A DNA stretch of 64,000 nt from Streptomyces sp. V1I1 (GTDB taxonomy: Bacteria > Actinomycetota > Actinomycetes > Streptomycetales > Streptomycetaceae): positions 7,601,001 to 7,665,000 of the forward strand of contig NZ_JAUSZH010000001.1 in NCBI RefSeq assembly GCF_030817355.1, in the 5' to 3' direction. A program made the translations under genes and the position numbers. Below, piece by piece: positions 1-10,496 of this stretch (position 1 is its first letter; each line of letters starts with the position of its first letter). The notes beneath the pieces are model-generated. The model was not told where the DNA came from and made no database searches. It was given only the letters and a program-made list of their open reading frames with translations.

Positions 1-255
1 AAGGTCAACCTCGTCGATGTGGTGATCGCGCATCCACAACTGCTGGAGAAAGCGGGCATCGACCCCGCGCTGGTCAAGGGACTGCTCGCGGTCAGGCCGC
101 CGGAGCTCTCGGAGCGGCTCTCCCTCTCCTTCGAGCTGCCCGACTCGCTCAGTGAGCTGCGGCTGCGGGACATCACCGTGGAGCGCGACGGCATCAAGGC
201 GCGCGTGGCCGGATCCGGCCTGCGCGTCGGGGACGCCGCGCGAACGGGCAAGTGA
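1..255 (+). CDS. DUF2993/LmeA-like lipid-binding protein, C-terminal end
   Basis: The reading frame is open from the first base, so only the last 84 residues are present; the start lies outside the window. The segment alternates short strands with a helix (HPQLLEKAGIDPALVKGLL) and ends in a strand-rich stretch of the form 'ITVERDGIKARVAGSGLRV'. That resembles the end of DUF2993/LmeA-family phospholipid-binding proteins of actinobacterial envelopes. No signal peptide can be judged because the N-terminus is missing. The gene ends 100 bases before the cobalamin riboswitch and is probably a separate transcription unit. The family call is from pattern only. Confidence 0.6.
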   Translation, partial: KVNLVDVVIAHPQLLEKAGIDPALVKGLLAVRPPELSERLSLSFELPDSLSELRLRDITVERDGIKARVAGSGLRVGDAARTGK

Positions 256-354
256 ACGGGACCGAGGAAGTGAGCAGGACCGGAAGCTGACACCCACGCC
301 CCCGCCGGGGGCGGGGGTGTTCCCCGCGAGGGGCAGCGCCTAGGCTGGGTCTCG

Positions 355-560
355 CAGTTGGTTCGCCCTGCCCTCCAGGCAGGCGCGTCGCAAGAGGGAA
401 TCCGGTGGAAATCCGGAACTGCCCCGCAGCGGTAAGTGGGAACGACCGCCGTCATACGCACTGGATCCGGAACCGGATCCGGGAAGCGACGGCCAGTAGG
501 TGCCTTCGTACGACACGTACGAGGAAGGCGTGCCCACAAGTCCGAAGACCTGCCACTGCC
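355..560 (+). promoter_or_regulatory. Cobalamin (adenosylcobalamin) riboswitch upstream of metE
   Basis: The leader shows the hallmarks of the B12 riboswitch: the core 'GGAATCCGGTGGAAATCCGG', followed by 'AACTGCCCCGCAGCGGTAA', then variable stems with paired arms (TGGATCCGG/CCGGATCC near 460-482), and the closing B12-box-like 'GTCCGAAGACCTGCCA' at about 539-555. It lies 164 bases before the metE start. In actinobacteria this element shuts off the B12-independent enzyme MetE when cobalamin is available, so that B12-dependent MetH is used. The region 561-723 is an untranslated leader ending in the ribosome-binding site; I see no other gene between 256 and 723. The ends of the element are approximate. 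Confidence 0.93.
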
Positions 561-723
561 CGTGCGCGACCGACGTGCGCGGAGATCTCGGTGACCTCGT
601 GGGCGGGTCGGCGGTACGGGCAGCACAGGCACAAGCGTGCCGGTCGCTGCTCCGGTTGCCGTTCCTTCGCGTTCCACGATCCGCTCCGGGGTCGTCTGAC
701 GAGTACTCGCGAAGGAGAGTTCC

Positions 724-3039
724 GTGACCAGCACATCCTCAGCCGCCGGAGCCAGGGCCACTGTCTACGGCTATCCGCGCCAGGGCCCCGACCGGGAACT
801 GAAGAAGGCCATCGAGGGCTACTGGAAGGGCCGTGTCGGAGCCGACGCCCTCCGGGAGACAGCCGCTCAACTGCGCCGCGGCAACTGGCAGCAGCTCGCC
901 GACGCCGGCATCCATGAAGTGCCCACCGGCGACTTCTCGTACTACGACCATGTCCTGGACACCAGCGTCATGGTCGGCGCCATTCCCGCGCGCCACCGTG
1001 CGGCCGTCGAGGCCGACACGCTCGACGGCTACTTCGCCATGGCCCGCGGGACCCAGGACGTCGCGCCTCTGGAAATGACCAAGTGGTTCGACACCAACTA
1101 CCACTACCTCGTGCCCGAACTCGGCCCCGACACCGCCTTCACCGCCGACTCCGCCAAGCAGGTCGCCGAGCTGAAGGAGGCGCTCGCGCTCGGTCTCACC
1201 GCCCGTCCGGTGCTCGTCGGACCCATCACCTATCTGCTGCTCGCCAAGCCCGCGCCGGGCGTCCTCGCAGACTTCGAACCGCTCACCCTCCTCGATCGGC
1301 TGCTTCCGGTGTACGCCGAAGTGCTCTTCGACCTGCGGGCCGCGGGCGCGCAGTGGGTGCAGCTCGACGAGCCGGCCCTGGTCCAGGACCAGCCACGGTC
1401 CGTGCTGAATGCCGCGGCCCGCGCCTACCGGGAGCTGGGCAGGCTCACCGACCGGCCCCAACTCCTGGTCGCCTCCTACTTCGAGCGGCTCGGCGACGCC
1501 CTCCCCGTGCTGGCCATGGCGCCGATCGACGGACTCGCCCTCGACTTCACCGGGCCTGCCGCCGCCAACCTCGGCGACCTCGCTGCAGTGGGCGGCCTGC
1601 CCGGCAAGCGGCTCGTCGCCGGAGTCGTCGACGGCCGCAACGTATGGATCAACGACCTCGGGAAGTCGACCGCCACACTCGCCACCCTGCTGGGGTTCGC
1701 CGACCGGGTGGATGTGGCGGCGTCCTGCTCCCTGCTGCACGTGCCCCTCGACGCTGCCGCGGAACGGGACGTGGACACGCAGGTCGCGCGCTGGCTGGCC
1801 TTCGCTCGCCAGAAGACGGCCGAGGTGGTCACCCTGGCCCGCGGACTGACCGAGGGGGCCGGCAGCATCGCCGCCCAACTCGCCGCCAACCGGGCCGACC
1901 TGCACTCCCGCGCCACCTCCGCGCTCACCCACGATCCCGCCGTACGGGCCCGCTGCGCGGCCGTCTCCGAGGCCGACGCCCGGCGCAGCCTCCGGTACAC
2001 CGAGCGTGCGGTCGCCCAGCGCTCGCGCCTGGGCCTGCCCCTCCTTCCCACGACCACGATCGGTTCGTTCCCGCAGACCAGCGAGTTGCGCACCGCGCGG
2101 GCAGACCTGAGGTCCGGACGCATCGACGCCGAGGGGTACGAGAAGCGGATCGAGGCCGAGATCCGCGAGGTCATCTCCTTCCAGGAGAAGACCGGCATCG
2201 ACGTCCTCGTACACGGCGAGCCCGAACGCAATGACATGGTGCAGTACTTCGCCGAGCAGCTGAGCGGCTACCTCGCCACCAGGCACGGCTGGGTCCAGTC
2301 GTACGGCACCCGCTATGTCCGGCCGCCGATCCTGGCCGGCGACATCTCCCGGCCCGACCCGATGACCGTCCGCTGGACCCGGTACGCCCAGTCGCTGACC
2401 AGCCGTCCCGTCAAGGGCATGCTCACCGGGCCCGTCACCATGCTCGCCTGGTCCTTCGTCCGCGACGACCAGCCGCTCGCCGACACCGCACGACAGGTCG
2501 CCCTCGCGCTGCGCGACGAGGTGATCGACCTGGAGGCCGCGGGCTCCTCGGTCATCCAGGTGGACGAACCGGCGCTGCGCGAGACGCTACCGCTGCGGAG
2601 GGCCGGCCACGAGGCCTATCTGGCCTGGGCGACACAGGCGTTCCGCCTCACCACCGGCGGCGTCCGTCCCGATACCCAGATCCATACGCATATGTGCTAC
2701 GCGGAGTTCGGGGACATCCTCCGGGCCATCGACGACCTCGACGCGGATGTCATCAGCCTGGAGGCCGCCCGCTCCCATATGCAGGTCGCCGACGAACTCG
2801 CGAGGACCAGCTATCCGCGCGAGGTCGGCCCCGGCGTCTACGACATCCACTCGCCGCGGGTGCCCAGCACCGAGGAGGCAACCGCACTGCTGCGCAAGGG
2901 ACTTGACGCGATTCCCGCTGAGCGGCTGTGGGTCAACCCCGACTGCGGTCTGAAGACCCGCGGCTGGCCAGAGGTGCGTACGTCACTGGAGCACTTGGTC
3001 GCCGCGGCCCGCGAGGTCCGGTCCGGGCTGCCCCTTTAG
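724..3039 (+). CDS. metE: Cobalamin-independent methionine synthase (5-methyltetrahydropteroyltriglutamate-homocysteine methyltransferase)
   Basis: This 771-residue protein transfers the methyl group of 5-methyltetrahydrofolate-triglutamate directly to homocysteine in the last step of methionine synthesis, in the cytoplasm. It has the duplicated barrel architecture of MetE and normal family length. The zinc/homocysteine ligands are visible in the second barrel: His656 and Cys658 in 'HTHMCYAEF' and Cys741 in '[11 protein letters not shown]', matching His641, Cys643 and Cys726 of the E. coli enzyme. The start is GTG at 724, preceded by GAAGGAGAG. The upstream B12 riboswitch indicates repression by cobalamin. 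The gene is convergent with the B12-dependent methylmalonyl-CoA mutase operon. Confidence 0.96.
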   Translation: MTSTSSAAGARATVYGYPRQGPDRELKKAIEGYWKGRVGADALRETAAQLRRGNWQQLADAGIHEVPTGDFSYYDHVLDTSVMVGAIPARHRAAVEADTLDGYFAMARGTQDVAPLEMTKWFDTNYHYLVPELGPDTAFTADSAKQVAELKEALALGLTARPVLVGPITYLLLAKPAPGVLADFEPLTLLDRLLPVYAEVLFDLRAAGAQWVQLDEPALVQDQPRSVLNAAARAYRELGRLTDRPQLLVASYFERLGDALPVLAMAPIDGLALDFTGPAAANLGDLAAVGGLPGKRLVAGVVDGRNVWINDLGKSTATLATLLGFADRVDVAASCSLLHVPLDAAAERDVDTQVARWLAFARQKTAEVVTLARGLTEGAGSIAAQLAANRADLHSRATSALTHDPAVRARCAAVSEADARRSLRYTERAVAQRSRLGLPLLPTTTIGSFPQTSELRTARADLRSGRIDAEGYEKRIEAEIREVISFQEKTGIDVLVHGEPERNDMVQYFAEQLSGYLATRHGWVQSYGTRYVRPPILAGDISRPDPMTVRWTRYAQSLTSRPVKGMLTGPVTMLAWSFVRDDQPLADTARQVALALRDEVIDLEAAGSSVIQVDEPALRETLPLRRAGHEAYLAWATQAFRLTTGGVRPDTQIHTHMCYAEFGDILRAIDDLDADVISLEAARSHMQVADELARTSYPREVGPGVYDIHSPRVPSTEEATALLRKGLDAIPAERLWVNPDCGLKTRGWPEVRTSLEHLVAAAREVRSGLPL

Positions 3040-3047
3040 AGCCCCGT

Positions 3048-3077
3048 GGGGGTCCCCCCGGACGAAGTCTGGGGGAG
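3048..3077. repeat. 30-bp GC-rich palindromic repeat, intergenic copy
   Basis: The element reads GGGGGTCCCCCCGG-ACGAAGT-CTGGGGGAG and can fold on itself. It is the same unit as the one at 20239-20268, which lies inside a coding sequence in the opposite orientation; the two differ by three bases around the centre. Here it sits just after the metE stop, where it can add to transcription termination. It looks like a small REP-like mobile palindrome. Confidence 0.75.
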
Positions 3078-3084
3078 ATTGAGG

Positions 3085-3140
3085 CGCGGGGTCCGGGGCG
3101 GAGCCCCCAGTTGCGGGACTCGCGCCCGCCCCGGACCCGC
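3085..3140. terminator. Hairpin between convergent metE and meaB
   Basis: An inverted repeat pairs CGCGGGGTCCGGGGCG (3085-3100) with CGCCCCGGACCCGC (3127-3140), with one bulged base. It occupies the gap between the metE stop at 3039 and the meaB stop at 3140, so it can act in both directions. There is no U-tract, as is common in high-GC actinobacteria. Confidence 0.6.
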
Positions 3141-4126
3141 TACCGCCGCTGGAATGCCTCCAGGATGCGCTCCGCGGCCAGCGTCGCCGTCAACTCCCCG
3201 TCCCGCACCTGCTGTTCGAGACCGGGCGCGAGCGCCCGTACCTCGGGATGGCCGTGCAGCCGGTCCCGCAGCTCGTCGTGGACCATCGCCCACGCCCAGT
3301 CGATCTGCTGGTCCCGGCGCTTGGCGGCGAGCCGGCCCGTCGAGTCGAGGAGCGCCCGGTGCTGCTCAAGACGCTCCCAGAGGGTGTCGAGGCCGGTGCC
3401 CTCGCGGGCACTGCAGGACAGGACCGGGGGAGTCCACGCCGCGTCGGCGGGGTGCATCAGCCGCAGCGCACCGGCCAGTTCACGGGCCGCCGAGCGGGCG
3501 TCGCGCTCGTGCGGGCCGTCCGCCTTGTTGACGGCGATGACGTCGGCCAGCTCCAGTACACCCTTCTTGATGCCCTGGAGCTGGTCACCGGTACGGGCCA
3601 GGCTCAGCAGCAGGAAGGAGTCCACCATGTTGGCCACAGTGGTCTCCGACTGGCCGACGCCGACCGTCTCGACGAGCACGACGTCGTAGCCGGCGGCCTC
3701 CATCACGATGATGGTCTCGCGCGTCGCCTTGGCCACCCCACCCAGCGTGCCGGAGGTGGGGGAGGGCCGCACGAACGCCGCGGGGTCCACCGCGAGCCGT
3801 TCCATCCGGGTCTTGTCACCCAGGATGGAGCCGCCCGTCCGGGTCGACGACGGGTCGACGGCCAGCACCGCCACCCGGTGGCCGAGGCCGGTGAGCATCG
3901 TGCCGAGCGCGTCGATGAACGTCGACTTGCCGACGCCGGGCACACCGCTGACGCCCAATCGCCGTGCCGCTCCGGAGTACGGCAGCAGCTCGGTCAGCAG
4001 CTGCTGGGCGAGCGCGCGATGGTCGGCGCGGGTGGACTCGACGAGCGTGACGGCGCGGGCGATGTAGGCCCGCGATCCTTCACGCACGCCCTTGACATAG
4101 CTGTCGATGTCGATCGTGGGATGCAT
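3140..4126 (-). CDS. meaB: Methylmalonyl-CoA mutase-associated G3E GTPase
   Basis: MeaB is the GTP-dependent chaperone that loads and protects the adenosylcobalamin cofactor of methylmalonyl-CoA mutase. The 328-residue protein has a Walker A motif GVPGVGKS at about residues 61-68, a downstream '[12 protein letters not shown]' switch region and the guanine-specificity motif NKAD, all typical of the G3E/ArgK-MeaB family. I chose ATG 4126 ([10 protein letters not shown]) because the ATG at 4165 would overlap the end of mutB and adds a non-conserved leader. With this start the gene begins 13 bases after the mutB stop. It closes the mutA-mutB-meaB operon. Confidence 0.93.
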   Translation of the reverse strand: MHPTIDIDSYVKGVREGSRAYIARAVTLVESTRADHRALAQQLLTELLPYSGAARRLGVSGVPGVGKSTFIDALGTMLTGLGHRVAVLAVDPSSTRTGGSILGDKTRMERLAVDPAAFVRPSPTSGTLGGVAKATRETIIVMEAAGYDVVLVETVGVGQSETTVANMVDSFLLLSLARTGDQLQGIKKGVLELADVIAVNKADGPHERDARSAARELAGALRLMHPADAAWTPPVLSCSAREGTGLDTLWERLEQHRALLDSTGRLAAKRRDQQIDWAWAMVHDELRDRLHGHPEVRALAPGLEQQVRDGELTATLAAERILEAFQRR

Positions 4127-4139
4127 CCGGGGCGCAGTC

Positions 4140-6344
4140 CTACAACTCGTGGCCGAGCGAGGCACCCAGCGTCTTCACCAGGTCCTGGGCGGCGTCCGGG
4201 ATCACTGTGCCGGGCGGGAAGACCGCGGCGGCCCCGGCCTCGCGCAGCGTCTCGACGTCCTGGGGCGGGATCACCCCGCCCACCACGATCATGATGTCTT
4301 CCCGTCCCTCGGCGGCCAGTTGCTCCTTCAGCGCCGGTACGAGCGTCAGGTGCCCGGCGGCCAGTGAGGAGACGCCGACGATGTGGACGTCCGCCTCCAC
4401 CGCCTGGCGGGCCACCTCGGCCGGCGTCTGGAACAGCGGGCCGACATCCACGTCGAAGCCCAGGTCGGCGAAGGCGGTGGCGATCACCTTCTGGCCGCGG
4501 TCATGACCGTCCTGGCCCATCTTGGCGACCAGGATGCGCGGACGGCGGCCCTCGGCCTGCTCGAACTCCTCGACCAGCGCGCGGGTCCGCTCCACCGCCG
4601 GCGACGTGCCGGCCTCGTTTCGGTACACACCGGAGATCGTACGGATCTGCCCCGAGTGCCGCCCGTACACCTTCTCCAGGGCGTCGGAGATCTCGCCGAC
4701 GGTCGCCATCGCGCGCGCCGCGTTCACCGCGAGCGCCAGCAGATTGCCCTCCAGGCCGGCGCCGCCCGGGCCCGCCTCCGCGGCGGCGGTCAGTGCGCGC
4801 AGCGCGTCCCGGCAGGCGTTCTCGTCGCGCTCCGCCCGCAGCCGCCGCAGCTTCTCGATCTGCTGAGTGCGCACCGATGAGTTGTCGACCTTGAGCACAT
4901 CGATCTGCTCGTCGGTCTCGACGCGGTACTTGTTCACGCCGATGACGGGCTGACGGCCGGAGTCGATGCGGGCCTGCGTACGGGCCGCGGCCTCCTCGAC
5001 GCGCAGCTTCGGGATGCCGGCGTCGATGGCCTGCGCCATGCCGCCCGCCGCCTCGACCTCCTCGATGTGCTGCCAGGCGCGCCGCGCGAGGTCGTATGTG
5101 AGCTTCTCGACGTATGCGCTGCCGCCCCAGGGGTCGATGACCCGGCAGGTCCCTGACTCCTGCTGGAGCAGCAGCTGGGTGTTGCGGGCGATGCGCGCCG
5201 AGAAGTCGGTGGGCAGGGCCAGCGCCTCGTCCAGGGCGTTGGTGTGCAGCGACTGCGTGTGTCCCTGGGTGGCGGCCATCGCCTCCACGCAGGTGCGGGT
5301 GACGTTGTTGAAGACGTCCTGTGCGGTCAGCGACCAGCCCGAGGTCTGGCAATGGGTGCGCAGCGAAAGCGACTTGGGGTTCTGTGGGTCGAACTTCTTC
5401 ACCAGCTTCGCCCACAGCAGCCGCGCGGCCCGGAGCTTGGCGATCTCCATGAAGAAGTTCATGCCGATGGCCCAGAAGAACGAAAGGCGCGGTGCGAAGG
5501 CATCCACGTCGAGCCCGGCGCCCAGGCCCGCCCGCAGGTACTCCATGCCGTCGGCGAGGGTGTAGGCCAGCTCGAGATCGGCCGTGGCCCCGGCCTCCTG
5601 GATGTGATAGCCGGAGATGGAGATGGAGTTGTAGCGGGGCATCTTCTGCGAGGTGTACGCGAAGATGTCCGAGATGATCCGCATCGAGGGTCCGGGCGGA
5701 TAGATATAGGTGTTGCGGACCATGAACTCCTTGAGGATGTCGTTCTGGATGGTCCCGGCCAGCTTCTCGGGCGGTACGCCCTGCTCCTCGGCGGCCACGA
5801 TGTACAGCGCGAGAACGGGCAGCACGGCTCCGTTCATCGTCATCGACACACTCATCCGGTCCAGCGGAATGCCGTCGAAGAGCTGCCGCATGTCGTAGAT
5901 CGAGTCGATGGCCACACCGGCCATGCCGACGTCGCCCGTCACCCGCGGATGGTCGCTGTCGTAGCCGCGGTGGGTCGGCAGATCGAAGGCGACCGACAGA
6001 CCCTTCTGCCCGGCGGCGAGGTTGCGCCGGTAGAAGGCGTTGGACTCCTCGGCCGTGGAGAACCCGGCGTACTGCCTGATCGTCCAGGGCTGGTTGACGT
6101 ACATCGTCGGGTACGGGCCGCGCAGATAGGGCGCGATGCCCGGATAAGTGCCGAGGAAGTCGAGGCCTTCCAGATCCTGCCCGGTGTACAGCGGCTTGAC
6201 GGGAATGCCCTCGGGCGTGTCCCACACCAGATCGCCGTCGTCCTTGCCGGTGCTCTCCTTGACGGCCGTGCGCCACTGGTCCTCAACGACCCCGGACGTG
6301 TCGCCGGGCCCGAGCTCGATTCCTGAGAAGTCCGGGATCCGCAT
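4140..6344 (-). CDS. mutB: Methylmalonyl-CoA mutase, large (catalytic) subunit
   Basis: The 734-residue protein interconverts methylmalonyl-CoA and succinyl-CoA with adenosylcobalamin. The N-terminal TIM barrel binds the CoA ester; the C-terminal B12-binding domain carries the base-off ligand motif 'DGHDRGQ' with His614, close to His610 of the Propionibacterium enzyme. Length and motifs are complete. The start may be ATG 6344, in a TGATG overlap with mutA, or GTG 6347 one codon earlier; I prefer ATG because it gives the usual [11 protein letters not shown] start. The partner subunit mutA upstream is frameshifted, which would leave this subunit without its normal heterodimer partner. In Streptomyces the reaction links succinyl-CoA to methylmalonyl-CoA extender units for polyketides. 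Confidence 0.96.
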   Translation of the reverse strand: MRIPDFSGIELGPGDTSGVVEDQWRTAVKESTGKDDGDLVWDTPEGIPVKPLYTGQDLEGLDFLGTYPGIAPYLRGPYPTMYVNQPWTIRQYAGFSTAEESNAFYRRNLAAGQKGLSVAFDLPTHRGYDSDHPRVTGDVGMAGVAIDSIYDMRQLFDGIPLDRMSVSMTMNGAVLPVLALYIVAAEEQGVPPEKLAGTIQNDILKEFMVRNTYIYPPGPSMRIISDIFAYTSQKMPRYNSISISGYHIQEAGATADLELAYTLADGMEYLRAGLGAGLDVDAFAPRLSFFWAIGMNFFMEIAKLRAARLLWAKLVKKFDPQNPKSLSLRTHCQTSGWSLTAQDVFNNVTRTCVEAMAATQGHTQSLHTNALDEALALPTDFSARIARNTQLLLQQESGTCRVIDPWGGSAYVEKLTYDLARRAWQHIEEVEAAGGMAQAIDAGIPKLRVEEAAARTQARIDSGRQPVIGVNKYRVETDEQIDVLKVDNSSVRTQQIEKLRRLRAERDENACRDALRALTAAAEAGPGGAGLEGNLLALAVNAARAMATVGEISDALEKVYGRHSGQIRTISGVYRNEAGTSPAVERTRALVEEFEQAEGRRPRILVAKMGQDGHDRGQKVIATAFADLGFDVDVGPLFQTPAEVARQAVEADVHIVGVSSLAAGHLTLVPALKEQLAAEGREDIMIVVGGVIPPQDVETLREAGAAAVFPPGTVIPDAAQDLVKTLGASLGHEL

Positions 6345-8225
6345 CACGCCACTCCGATCCGGTCGAGGGCGGAAGTGAGGACGGCGACCGCGTCGCCGCC
6401 CGCGACGACGAATTCGTCGACTCCGGCCTGTACATACGTCTCACGCTGCTCGCCGGGACGGCCCGCGAGGAACACCCGCAGTGCGCCGGCCGCCTTGAGC
6501 GCCTCGGCCACCGGCGCGGCCTGCTCGGCGTAGAGGGCGTCGCTGGAGCAGATGCACGCCACCGTCGCCCCGCTGCCGGTGAACGCCTCGGCGACCGAGG
6601 TCGCGTCGACGGTGACCGGTTCGTGGACCGCCTCGATGCCGCCTGCCTGGAAGAGGTTGGTAGCGAAGGAGGCGCGTGCGGTGTGCGCGGCCGCCGGGCC
6701 GAGGGCCGCGAGAAAGACGCGCGGCCGGGCGCCGGTTGTGACCAGATGCGCGTCCGAGCGGGCCCGCAGGGCTTCGAAGGCCTCGTCGCGGCGCACCTTC
6801 GGCAGTCCGCCGGAGGGCGGGGCGGGCGCGGGGTCGCGCTCGACCGGAGCCTGGGCGAGCAGCGGGAACTCGCTGACGCCGGTGACCGGTTCGCGTCGTT
6901 TGGCCAGGTTCTTGCTGCGGCTGTCCCAGGTGGCGCCGAGCCGCTCGGAGATCAGTCCGCCGCGCAGGGCGGCCTCCTGGCCCCCGGCGCGCTCGATCTC
7001 CTGGAACCAGGCCCAGGCCGCGTGCGCGAGCTCGTCGGTGAGCTGCTCCACGTACCAGGAGCCGCCCGCCGGGTCGATGACCCGGCCCACATGTGACTCT
7101 TCGACCAGGATCGTGGAGGTGTTACGGGCGATGCGGCGGGCGAAGCCGTCCGGCAGACCGAGGGCGTGGTCGAAGGGCAGCACGGTCACGGCATCGGCGC
7201 CGCCGACGCCCGCGGCGAGCGAGGCGACCGTGGTGCGCAGCATGTTCACCCAGGGGTCGCGCCGCGTCATCATCACCGGGGAGGTCACGGCGTGCTGTTG
7301 CTGTGCTCCGGCGGCGGGATCCGCACCGCATGCCTCGGCGACGCGCGCCCACACCCGTCGGGCGGCGCGCAGTTTCGCGATCGTCAGGAACTGGTCGGCG
7401 GTGGCCGCGTACCGGAACTCCAGCTGGCCGCACGCCTCTTCGATGCTCAGCCCGCCTTCGCCGAGCGCCCGCAGATAGGCGACCCCGGTCGCCAGCGAGC
7501 AGCCCAGCTCCTGGGCCGCCGACCCCGCCGGCCTCGTGGTACGGCAGCGCGTCGACGGTCAGCGCCCGCAGCGCCGGCCACTCGCGTGCGCACAGCGCAG
7601 CCATCGCGACGGCGCCGGAGGTGTCGAGGGCCTCGCCGGTCCGGGCCTCGTACCCCAGCGGATCGGCGCCGAGGTTTCCGCGTGCCGACTGCCTGGGCAC
7701 GCCCCTCTCCTCGTAGAGCCGCAGCAACTCCCGTGCGGCGACTTCGAATTCGGCCCCCGCGTCGATGGCGACGGGCGCGAGGTCGAGATAGACGCCCTCC
7801 AGTGCCTTGGCGAGTCCGGAGACGGGAACCCCGGCCGCGCCGACGGACAGCCAGAGCGAGGTGACCCCGTTCTCCAGGTCCGCGAGCACGGCTTCGTTCG
7901 TACGTACCGGATCCGGCCGGTCGTGGCGCTGGCGTACGTCCCAGCCGGAGACAGCGCCGCCTTCAGGCCTGCCGCCCCTGGTGAAGGGCGCGAAGCCCGG
8001 ATATCCGGCGCTGTCCGCGCCGTTGCCTGCGGTGTCCACGGTGTACAGAGGGCGGGTGGTGAGCCCGTCCTCGAGGGACGTGGACAGCAGATCATCGGCC
8101 GCCGTGTCCGGGGCGTCCTTGCCTGCCTTGCGCAGCACGCCGGCCACCAGCCGCTGCCACTGCTCGTGGGTCGCATCCGGGAATTCGGCGGCCAGGGAAA
8201 ACCCGTCATCGGGGAGGACCGTCAT
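6344..8225 (-). pseudogene. mutA: Methylmalonyl-CoA mutase small subunit, interrupted by a +1 frameshift
   Basis: Two adjacent frames together give a full-length (about 626 residues) MutA. The first frame runs from ATG 8225 (MTVLPDDGFSLAAEF) through 'LTVDALPYHEAGG'; the family sequence then continues in the next frame as 'SAAQELGCSLATGVAYLRAL...'. The shift falls at a run of four C (plus strand) at 7523-7526, where three would keep the frame. As read, translation runs out of frame and stops at 7122, giving a 367-residue hybrid that has lost the second half of the barrel and the degenerate B12-like domain. The small subunit is non-catalytic but forms the heterodimer with MutB. The rest is well conserved with no other lesion, so this may be a recent mutation or a sequencing error. 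Confidence 0.9.
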
Positions 8226-8361
8226 GCTCAGATGCTAGGTCAAGCCCACAAAGGTGCAGGAGGGGAGAGGGCTGTGACCTTGCACTCTCCGGGCGGCTCT
8301 TGATCCCTACGGCGTGATGGCCTATTCGGGTGCCGCGATGCCGGGGCGGCCGTACGGTGGG

Positions 8362-8393
8362 ATCGTCAGCCCTGGGCATCGTCAGCCCTGGGC
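8362..8393. repeat. Two tandem copies of a 16-bp unit
   Basis: ATCGTCAGCCCTGGGC occurs twice back to back, at 8362-8377 and 8378-8393, with no mismatch. It lies in the leader of the VOC-protein gene, about 35 bases before its start. It resembles the other short tandem duplications in this window. Function unknown. Confidence 0.9.
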
Positions 8394-8427
8394 CGGACAC
8401 TCTCCGTACGGAAGGCGGGAACCCGCG

Positions 8428-8790
8428 ATGGCCGGTGAGATCTCCTTCTTCGAACTGGGCGTGGGCGACTTCGAAGCGGCCCGCACCTTCTACGGCGGCC
8501 TGTTCGGCTGGACCTTCGAGCAGGGCCCGACCGAGGGCGGCGGCTATGCGATCCAGACGCCGAACGTCCCCGGCGGAGTGCACGGCGGCGACCCGGGCGC
8601 GAGCCCGTACCTCTTCTTCAAGGTCGACGACATGACGGCCGCGCTCGACCGGGTCCGTGAACTCGGCGGCACGGTCGACGACTTCGACATGGGCGACGAC
8701 GAGACGATCGCCCGCTTCGGCCGCTTCAAGCTCTGTCACGACGACCAGGGCTCGCCCTTCGGCCTGCACGAGCCTCCGAAGAGCGGCTGA
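8428..8790 (+). CDS. VOC (glyoxalase/bleomycin resistance/dioxygenase) family protein
   Basis: A 120-residue single-domain member of the vicinal oxygen chelate superfamily. It shows the typical opening 'ISFFELGVGDFEAARTFYGGLFGWTFE', the glycine-rich middle with an aromatic substrate side, the helix 'MTAALDRVRELGG' and the closing 'FKLCHDDQGSPFGLHEP'. I chose ATG 8428 because AAGGCGGGAA precedes it and the 38 residues upstream in the same frame look untranslated. VOC proteins bind a metal and act on very different substrates, so none can be named here. It stands alone between the mut operon and a decayed gene pair. Confidence 0.85.
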   Translation: MAGEISFFELGVGDFEAARTFYGGLFGWTFEQGPTEGGGYAIQTPNVPGGVHGGDPGASPYLFFKVDDMTAALDRVRELGGTVDDFDMGDDETIARFGRFKLCHDDQGSPFGLHEPPKSG

Positions 8791-8918
8791 CTCCGCGGCG
8801 ACCGCTACGGCTGCGTTTCCTCCCGGTCCTGGCGTGGGACCCATTCCGTTCACGAATCCGTACGCCTTGCTGGGACATAGCTTGTCCGGCCCCCATTTTC
8901 CCGTCCCTGGATGACGCC

Positions 8919-9137
8919 ATGTGCTGGAGTGCGACTGCCGACCCGGTGGCCGGCACCTGCATCTCCGCGATCGGCGTGGCCTGCGTCGCGCAGGCGCACC
9001 GGGCCCGTGATCTGCCGCTCGCCTCGCTGCCGCTGCTCCTCGGGGCCCACCAGATCATCGAGTCCGTCGTGTGGCGGTCGGGCGGCGGCTCGGGCCCGGC
9101 CACCATGGCGTGGGCCGTGATCGCTCTGCCCCTGCTG
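8919..9137 (+). pseudogene. DUF6629 family protein, 3'-truncated
   Basis: The first 73 residues (MCWSATADPVAGTCISAIGV... to ...AWAVIALPLL) match the N-terminal part of the DUF6629 family of actinobacterial membrane proteins: the MCWSATAD start, two hydrophobic segments and 'LLLGAHQIIESVVWRSGG'. The family is roughly three times this length. After about base 9137 the sequence becomes the antisense of an MFS transporter gene, and the frame continues open only because it shadows that gene. The 3' part was lost in a deletion that also removed the end of the facing MFS gene. The remaining fragment is probably not functional. Confidence 0.8.
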
Positions 9138-10298
9138 CGCCAGCCCGATGCCCGCTCCCAGGACGACCGAGATGATGACGGTCTGCCAGGCCGCGCTCAT
9201 CAGGCCGAGCCCCGCCCCGTAACCGATCGCGATGATCAGCATGCCGAGCAGCAGGGAGACCTTGGGGCCGCGCTGGGCGGAGATCCGTGCGTAGAGCGGG
9301 GCGACGAGCATCATTGTCAGACCGAGCGGCGCCACACACAGGCCCCCGACCACCATCGACTGGCCGAGGCCGTAGCCCGTGGACCGCGGCAGTTGCAGAA
9401 GCTGGGGGAGGACCAGCGAAGCGGCGTAGAACGCGACCCCGATCATGATCGAGGCGAGGTTGGTGAGCAGCACCTTGCGTCGTGCGGTGGTACGCAGGTC
9501 CACCAGCGGCGCGGCGCTCCTGAGCTCCCACACCCCCCAGAGCCCGAGGATGGCGGCCGCCGCTGCGAACAGGCCCAGCGTGGTGGACGAACCCCAGCCC
9601 CAGTCGCGGCCCTCGGTGACCGGCAGCAGCAGACAGACCAGACCCGCGCTCAGCCCGATCGCGCCGAGCACATCGAAGCCGCCCCTGGCACGGAGCGAAG
9701 TCTCGGGCACGAGGAGAACGGTCAGCAGCATCGACAGCACGCCAAGCCCCGCGGCGGCGAAGAACAGCGTGTGCCAGTCGGCGTGCTGGGCGACCAGGGC
9801 AGCGGCGGGGAGGGCGAGCCCGCCGCCGACACCGATCGAGGAGCTCATCAGGGCCATCGCCGAGCCGAGCCGCTCGCGCGGCAGTTCGTCACGCATGATG
9901 CCGATACCGAGCGGGATGGCGCCCATGGCGAAGCCCTGAAGCGCCCGGCCGACGATCATGGTCACCAGGTCGTCGGTGAATCCGCAGAGGACCGACCCGA
10001 CGACCATGACCGCGAGGCTGGAGAGCAGCATCCGCCGCTTGCCGTACAGATCGCCGAGCCGGCCCATGATGGGCGTGGCGACGGCGCCCGCGAGCAGGGT
10101 GGCCGTCAGGACCCATGTCGCGTTAGCGAGCGTGGTGTTGAGGAGCTCCGGCAGGTCCTTGATGACCGGTACGAGAAGGGTCTGCATCACCGCGACGGTG
10201 ATGCCGGTGAAGACGAGGACGGGGACGATGCCCCTGGTTCTGCGCTCCCGCACGTCCGGAAGTGCCCCGGAGGGCTGTTCGGCTGTGGTCTGCGGCAT
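9138..10298 (-). pseudogene. MFS drug-efflux-type transporter, 3'-truncated
   Basis: From ATG 10298 (MPQTTAEQPSGALPDVRERR; GGAGGC ribosome-binding site) the protein runs for about 387 residues as a DHA2-like major facilitator: alternating hydrophobic segments and the conserved loop 'GRLGDLYGKRRMLL' after TM2. At 'GAGIGLA', in the last third of the transporter, the frame passes into the antisense of the truncated DUF6629 gene and goes on for about 95 unrelated residues to a stop at 8850. The last transmembrane helices are therefore missing, and export activity is unlikely. The upstream start at 10370 was rejected because it lacks a ribosome-binding site and family similarity. Confidence 0.8.
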
Positions 10299-10426
10299 GC
10301 GTGCGGCCTCCGGGGCAGACAGCTGGGGAGAGCGTCGGAAACGGATCCGGCGGACAGCGGCGGCCGCCAATTACGTGCAGTGTGAACGCTTCTTCGCCCC
10401 ACCCTTATTCCTGTATTCCTGTGCCG

Positions 10427-10450
10427 GTTTGACAACTGTCGTAGGGGTAC
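10427..10450 (+). promoter_or_regulatory. SigB/F-type promoter (GNNT-N14-GGGTAC)
   Basis: GTTT at 10427-10430 and GGGTAC at 10445-10450 are 14 bases apart and fit the Streptomyces SigB-family consensus GNNT-N14-16-GGGTAY exactly. The site lies 46 bases upstream of the small ORF that precedes the WhiB-like gene. It suggests stress-sigma control of that pair. A sigma factor of this family is encoded at 59829-60707. Confidence 0.6.
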
Positions 10451-10496
10451 CCGAAGCCCAGGACAATTCCGCATACCGGACCGAGGAGGCATTCCG

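Noticed and set aside
739-2286. A 515-codon minus-strand frame opposite metE
   Set aside because: metE is unambiguous with intact active-site residues; the opposite frame is a GC shadow.
8919-10385. A 488-residue open frame starting as DUF6629
   Set aside because: After about 73 residues it is only the antisense of the MFS gene; it is a product of the deletion junction, not a new protein.
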